15,151 nucleotides of DNA. It comes from WJMT01 sp964599635 (GTDB lineage Bacteria > Acidobacteriota > Aminicenantia > Aminicenantales > Aminicenantaceae). The DNA lies in assembly GCA_964599635.1 (NCBI GenBank), contig CAZRGM010000021.1, positions 1-15,151 on the forward strand, read 5' to 3'. Under the pieces are notes generated by a model that made no database searches, had not been told where the DNA came from, and was given only the letters and a program-made list of their open reading frames with translations. Positions 13,592-15,151 of the stretch are shown here, in pieces. Every line of letters starts with the position of its first letter. Position 1 is the first letter of the stretch. The position numbers and the translations under genes are program-made.

Positions 13592-14800
13592 ATGAGTTAT
13601 AAAATACGCCTCAGCTGTATGATGTTTTTGCAGTATGCGATTTGGGGAGCCTGGGCACCGGTTTTATCAGAATACCTAATGAACAAACTCGGGTTTACAG
13701 GAACCCAGGTGGGGATCATTTATGCGCTCCTCCCTTTAGCGACCATTTTATCACCCTTTCTAGGAGGGCAGCTCGCAGATCGACATTTTCCTACTGAGAA
13801 AGTCATCGCCTTTTTACAGCTATCTGGGGGAGCTGTTCTGATCTATACTTCATTTATTTCGAATTATAAAGCTATGGTTTGGCTACTATTTCTTTATTCC
13901 CTTTTATATGCTCCCACTTTAGCCCTCACGAATTCCATTGCTTTTATCAATCTTAAGGATTCGGAAAAAGAATTTGGACTGGTCAGAGTCTGGGGAACTT
14001 TTGGGTGGATCGCAGCTGGACTCATTTTGGCTGGATGGAGGGTCCTGGCAGGTTCTCAACCTGGTTTAGCTTGGAGAGGAGACACTTTAATGCTGGCTGG
14101 GATTTTCTCGATTGTCATGGGAGTTCAATCCTTTTCTTTACCTCATACTCCCCCCAAAAAAGGAGTGAAAAAACCGTGGGCTTTTCTGGAAGCGATCAAA
14201 ATGCTGAGAGATAAAAACCTGGCGATTTTTTTCGGGATCACTTTCGTGGTGGCCACTGAGCTCCAATTTTACTATATTTTGACCGCTCCTTATTTAACAT
14301 CACAAACAATAGGGATCAATCCTTCTATGATATCGGGAGTCATGGTGATAGCTCAAGTTGCAGAGATCTTTGTGATGGCCGTTCTTCTCCCTATCTTCCT
14401 GCCTAAATTCGGGATCAGAAAGACCATGGTCATAGGTATCCTAGCGTGGCCGGCCCGCTATATCATATTTGTGATCGGCCAACCTGTATGGTTGGTCATC
14501 ACGTCTTTGTCTTTCCATGGTTTTTGCTATGTGTTCTTTTTTACGACCGCGTTCATCTACATAGACCGGGTGGCACCTAAGCACATCAGAGCCTCTGCCC
14601 AGAGTCTTATCGCCATTGTCGCATTAGGGCTTGGAAATTTTATAGGAAGCCTGTTTGCAGGATGGATACAGACCTTATTCACGGAAGTTGATCGAACAGA
14701 CTGGAGGGGTGTTTTTACAGTTCCTTCAGTTTTAACTATTTTGTGTGCGGTTGCCTTTATCCTGCTTTTTAGAGAGAAGAAAAAAGTTGATATAGGCTGA
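13592..14800 (+). CDS. MFS transporter of the nucleoside:H+ symporter type (NupG/XapB-like)
   Basis: This 402-residue inner-membrane protein has roughly 12 hydrophobic segments. Family traits are an N-terminus with FLQYAIWGAWAPVLSEYL, the loop LGGQLADRHFPTEK between helices 2 and 3 (the MFS A-like motif), and VRVWGTFGWIAAGLIL, which resembles the RVWGTIGWI stretch of the nucleoside:proton symporter family. A central cytoplasmic loop near PPKKGVKKPWAF divides the two six-helix halves. The C-terminal half includes IDRVAPKHIRASAQSL, also usual for that family, and the chain ends in a lysine-rich tail. Nucleosides or related metabolites are the likely substrates, but relatives transport other sugars and the exact substrate cannot be read from sequence. 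No metabolic genes accompany it; apbE diverges from it. There is no SD, and only A-rich sequence precedes the ATG. Confidence 0.8.
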   Translation: MSYKIRLSCMMFLQYAIWGAWAPVLSEYLMNKLGFTGTQVGIIYALLPLATILSPFLGGQLADRHFPTEKVIAFLQLSGGAVLIYTSFISNYKAMVWLLFLYSLLYAPTLALTNSIAFINLKDSEKEFGLVRVWGTFGWIAAGLILAGWRVLAGSQPGLAWRGDTLMLAGIFSIVMGVQSFSLPHTPPKKGVKKPWAFLEAIKMLRDKNLAIFFGITFVVATELQFYYILTAPYLTSQTIGINPSMISGVMVIAQVAEIFVMAVLLPIFLPKFGIRKTMVIGILAWPARYIIFVIGQPVWLVITSLSFHGFCYVFFFTTAFIYIDRVAPKHIRASAQSLIAIVALGLGNFIGSLFAGWIQTLFTEVDRTDWRGVFTVPSVLTILCAVAFILLFREKKKVDIG

Positions 14801-14837
14801 AGAGATGAGAAGTGAATCAATGTGAAATGCACAATAT

Positions 14838-14872
14838 AAAAAATATCATCATTAAGAAAACGGATATTTTTT
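14838..14872 (+). terminator. Hairpin with T-tract after the MFS gene
   Basis: AAAAAATATC (14838-14847) and GATATTTTTT (14863-14872) form a 10-bp stem with a 15-base loop, the downstream arm ending in a run of T. It lies 38 bases after the transporter stop and could terminate transcription, although the stem is AT-rich and weak. The downstream sequence TATAAATGGTTCATAT resembles the right end of the ~260-bp repeat, so this may instead be a decayed repeat end lying just before copy C. Confidence 0.4.
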
Positions 14873-14890
14873 TATAAATGGTTCATATCA

Positions 14891-15151
14891 ATTAGCCTGG
14901 ATGATGAACGAGTCAAGATTGCTGCAGATGCGAGGCGCAAGGCATGAAGGTGTGGTCCTTCACTGCGAATGCCCTGTAACGAAGCAGATGCCGTGAGATT
15001 GGCTCGCCTGAAAGGTAAAAAAATGGCGATTAAAATAAAAAAGGCTTACAAGAAAAATGTTCCATTCATTGTTCTTGAAAAAATCATGCAGATCGCTGAA
15101 AATGAAATAATAATGGATACATCGCCATTTTTTTATGAATAAGTCAGGTTA
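14891..15151 (+). repeat. Dispersed ~260-bp intergenic repeat, copy C (at window edge)
   Basis: This copy closely matches copy A over its whole length. It has the left end ATTAGCCTGGATGATGAACG, hairpin arms AAGGCAT (14939-14945) and ATGCCCT (14969-14975), and a perfect internal inverted repeat TAAAAAAATGGCGAT (15016-15030) / ATCGCCATTTTTTTA (15121-15135). The right end TCAGGTTA coincides with the window edge, so it may continue. Two short frames are open: 14901-14996 (31 codons beginning MMNESRLLQM) and 15023-15142 (39 codons, MAIKIKK...PFFYE). The second sits behind an AAGG 7 bases before its ATG. Apart from this copy and the hairpin above, 14801-15151 holds nothing I can identify. Confidence 0.85.

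Overview
The window looks like a chromosomal segment of an AT-rich, LPS-bearing (diderm) bacterium. The evidence is a heptosyltransferase next to a heptose-bisphosphate phosphatase, two putative lipoproteins, a large protein that looks like an outer-membrane beta-barrel, and the replication genes dnaA and dnaN side by side. I cannot name the taxon from sequence alone. The combination would fit a poorly cultured phylum of the Acidobacteriota/Aminicenantes type, but that is a guess.

Layout. (1) 1-4046, plus strand: an intergenic repeat (copy A), then waaF-like heptosyltransferase, gmhB (ATGA overlap) and a full-length Rel/SpoT-type (p)ppGpp enzyme with an unusual CFND motif in its synthetase domain. 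(2) 4054-5314, minus strand: rpmB (zinc-binding L28) and folD, with a shrunken repeat copy (D) between them that supplies the folD stop codon. (3) 5315-9567, plus strand: a strong match to a sigma-54 -24/-12 promoter, then three tightly packed genes: a TPR lipoprotein, a second lipoprotein of unknown family, and a 986-residue exported protein. That last protein joins an HExxH metallopeptidase, a TolB-like propeller and a C-terminal beta-barrel. (4) 9568-12526: repeat copy B, a dnaA promoter, three DnaA-box-like sites, dnaA, an AT-rich spacer and dnaN; this is a probable origin locus. (5) 12536-15151: apbE (minus) and an MFS nucleoside-type transporter (plus) diverge from a shared region; a small terminator-like hairpin and repeat copy C close the window.

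The two most unusual things are the dispersed ~260-bp repeat family and the sigma-54-linked envelope operon. The repeat has three full copies and one internally deleted copy. It has a conserved hairpin, a 15-bp internal inverted repeat and short reading frames. It sits within a few bases of gene ends or starts at three of its four sites. The envelope operon looks like an uncharacterised surface or outer-membrane module.
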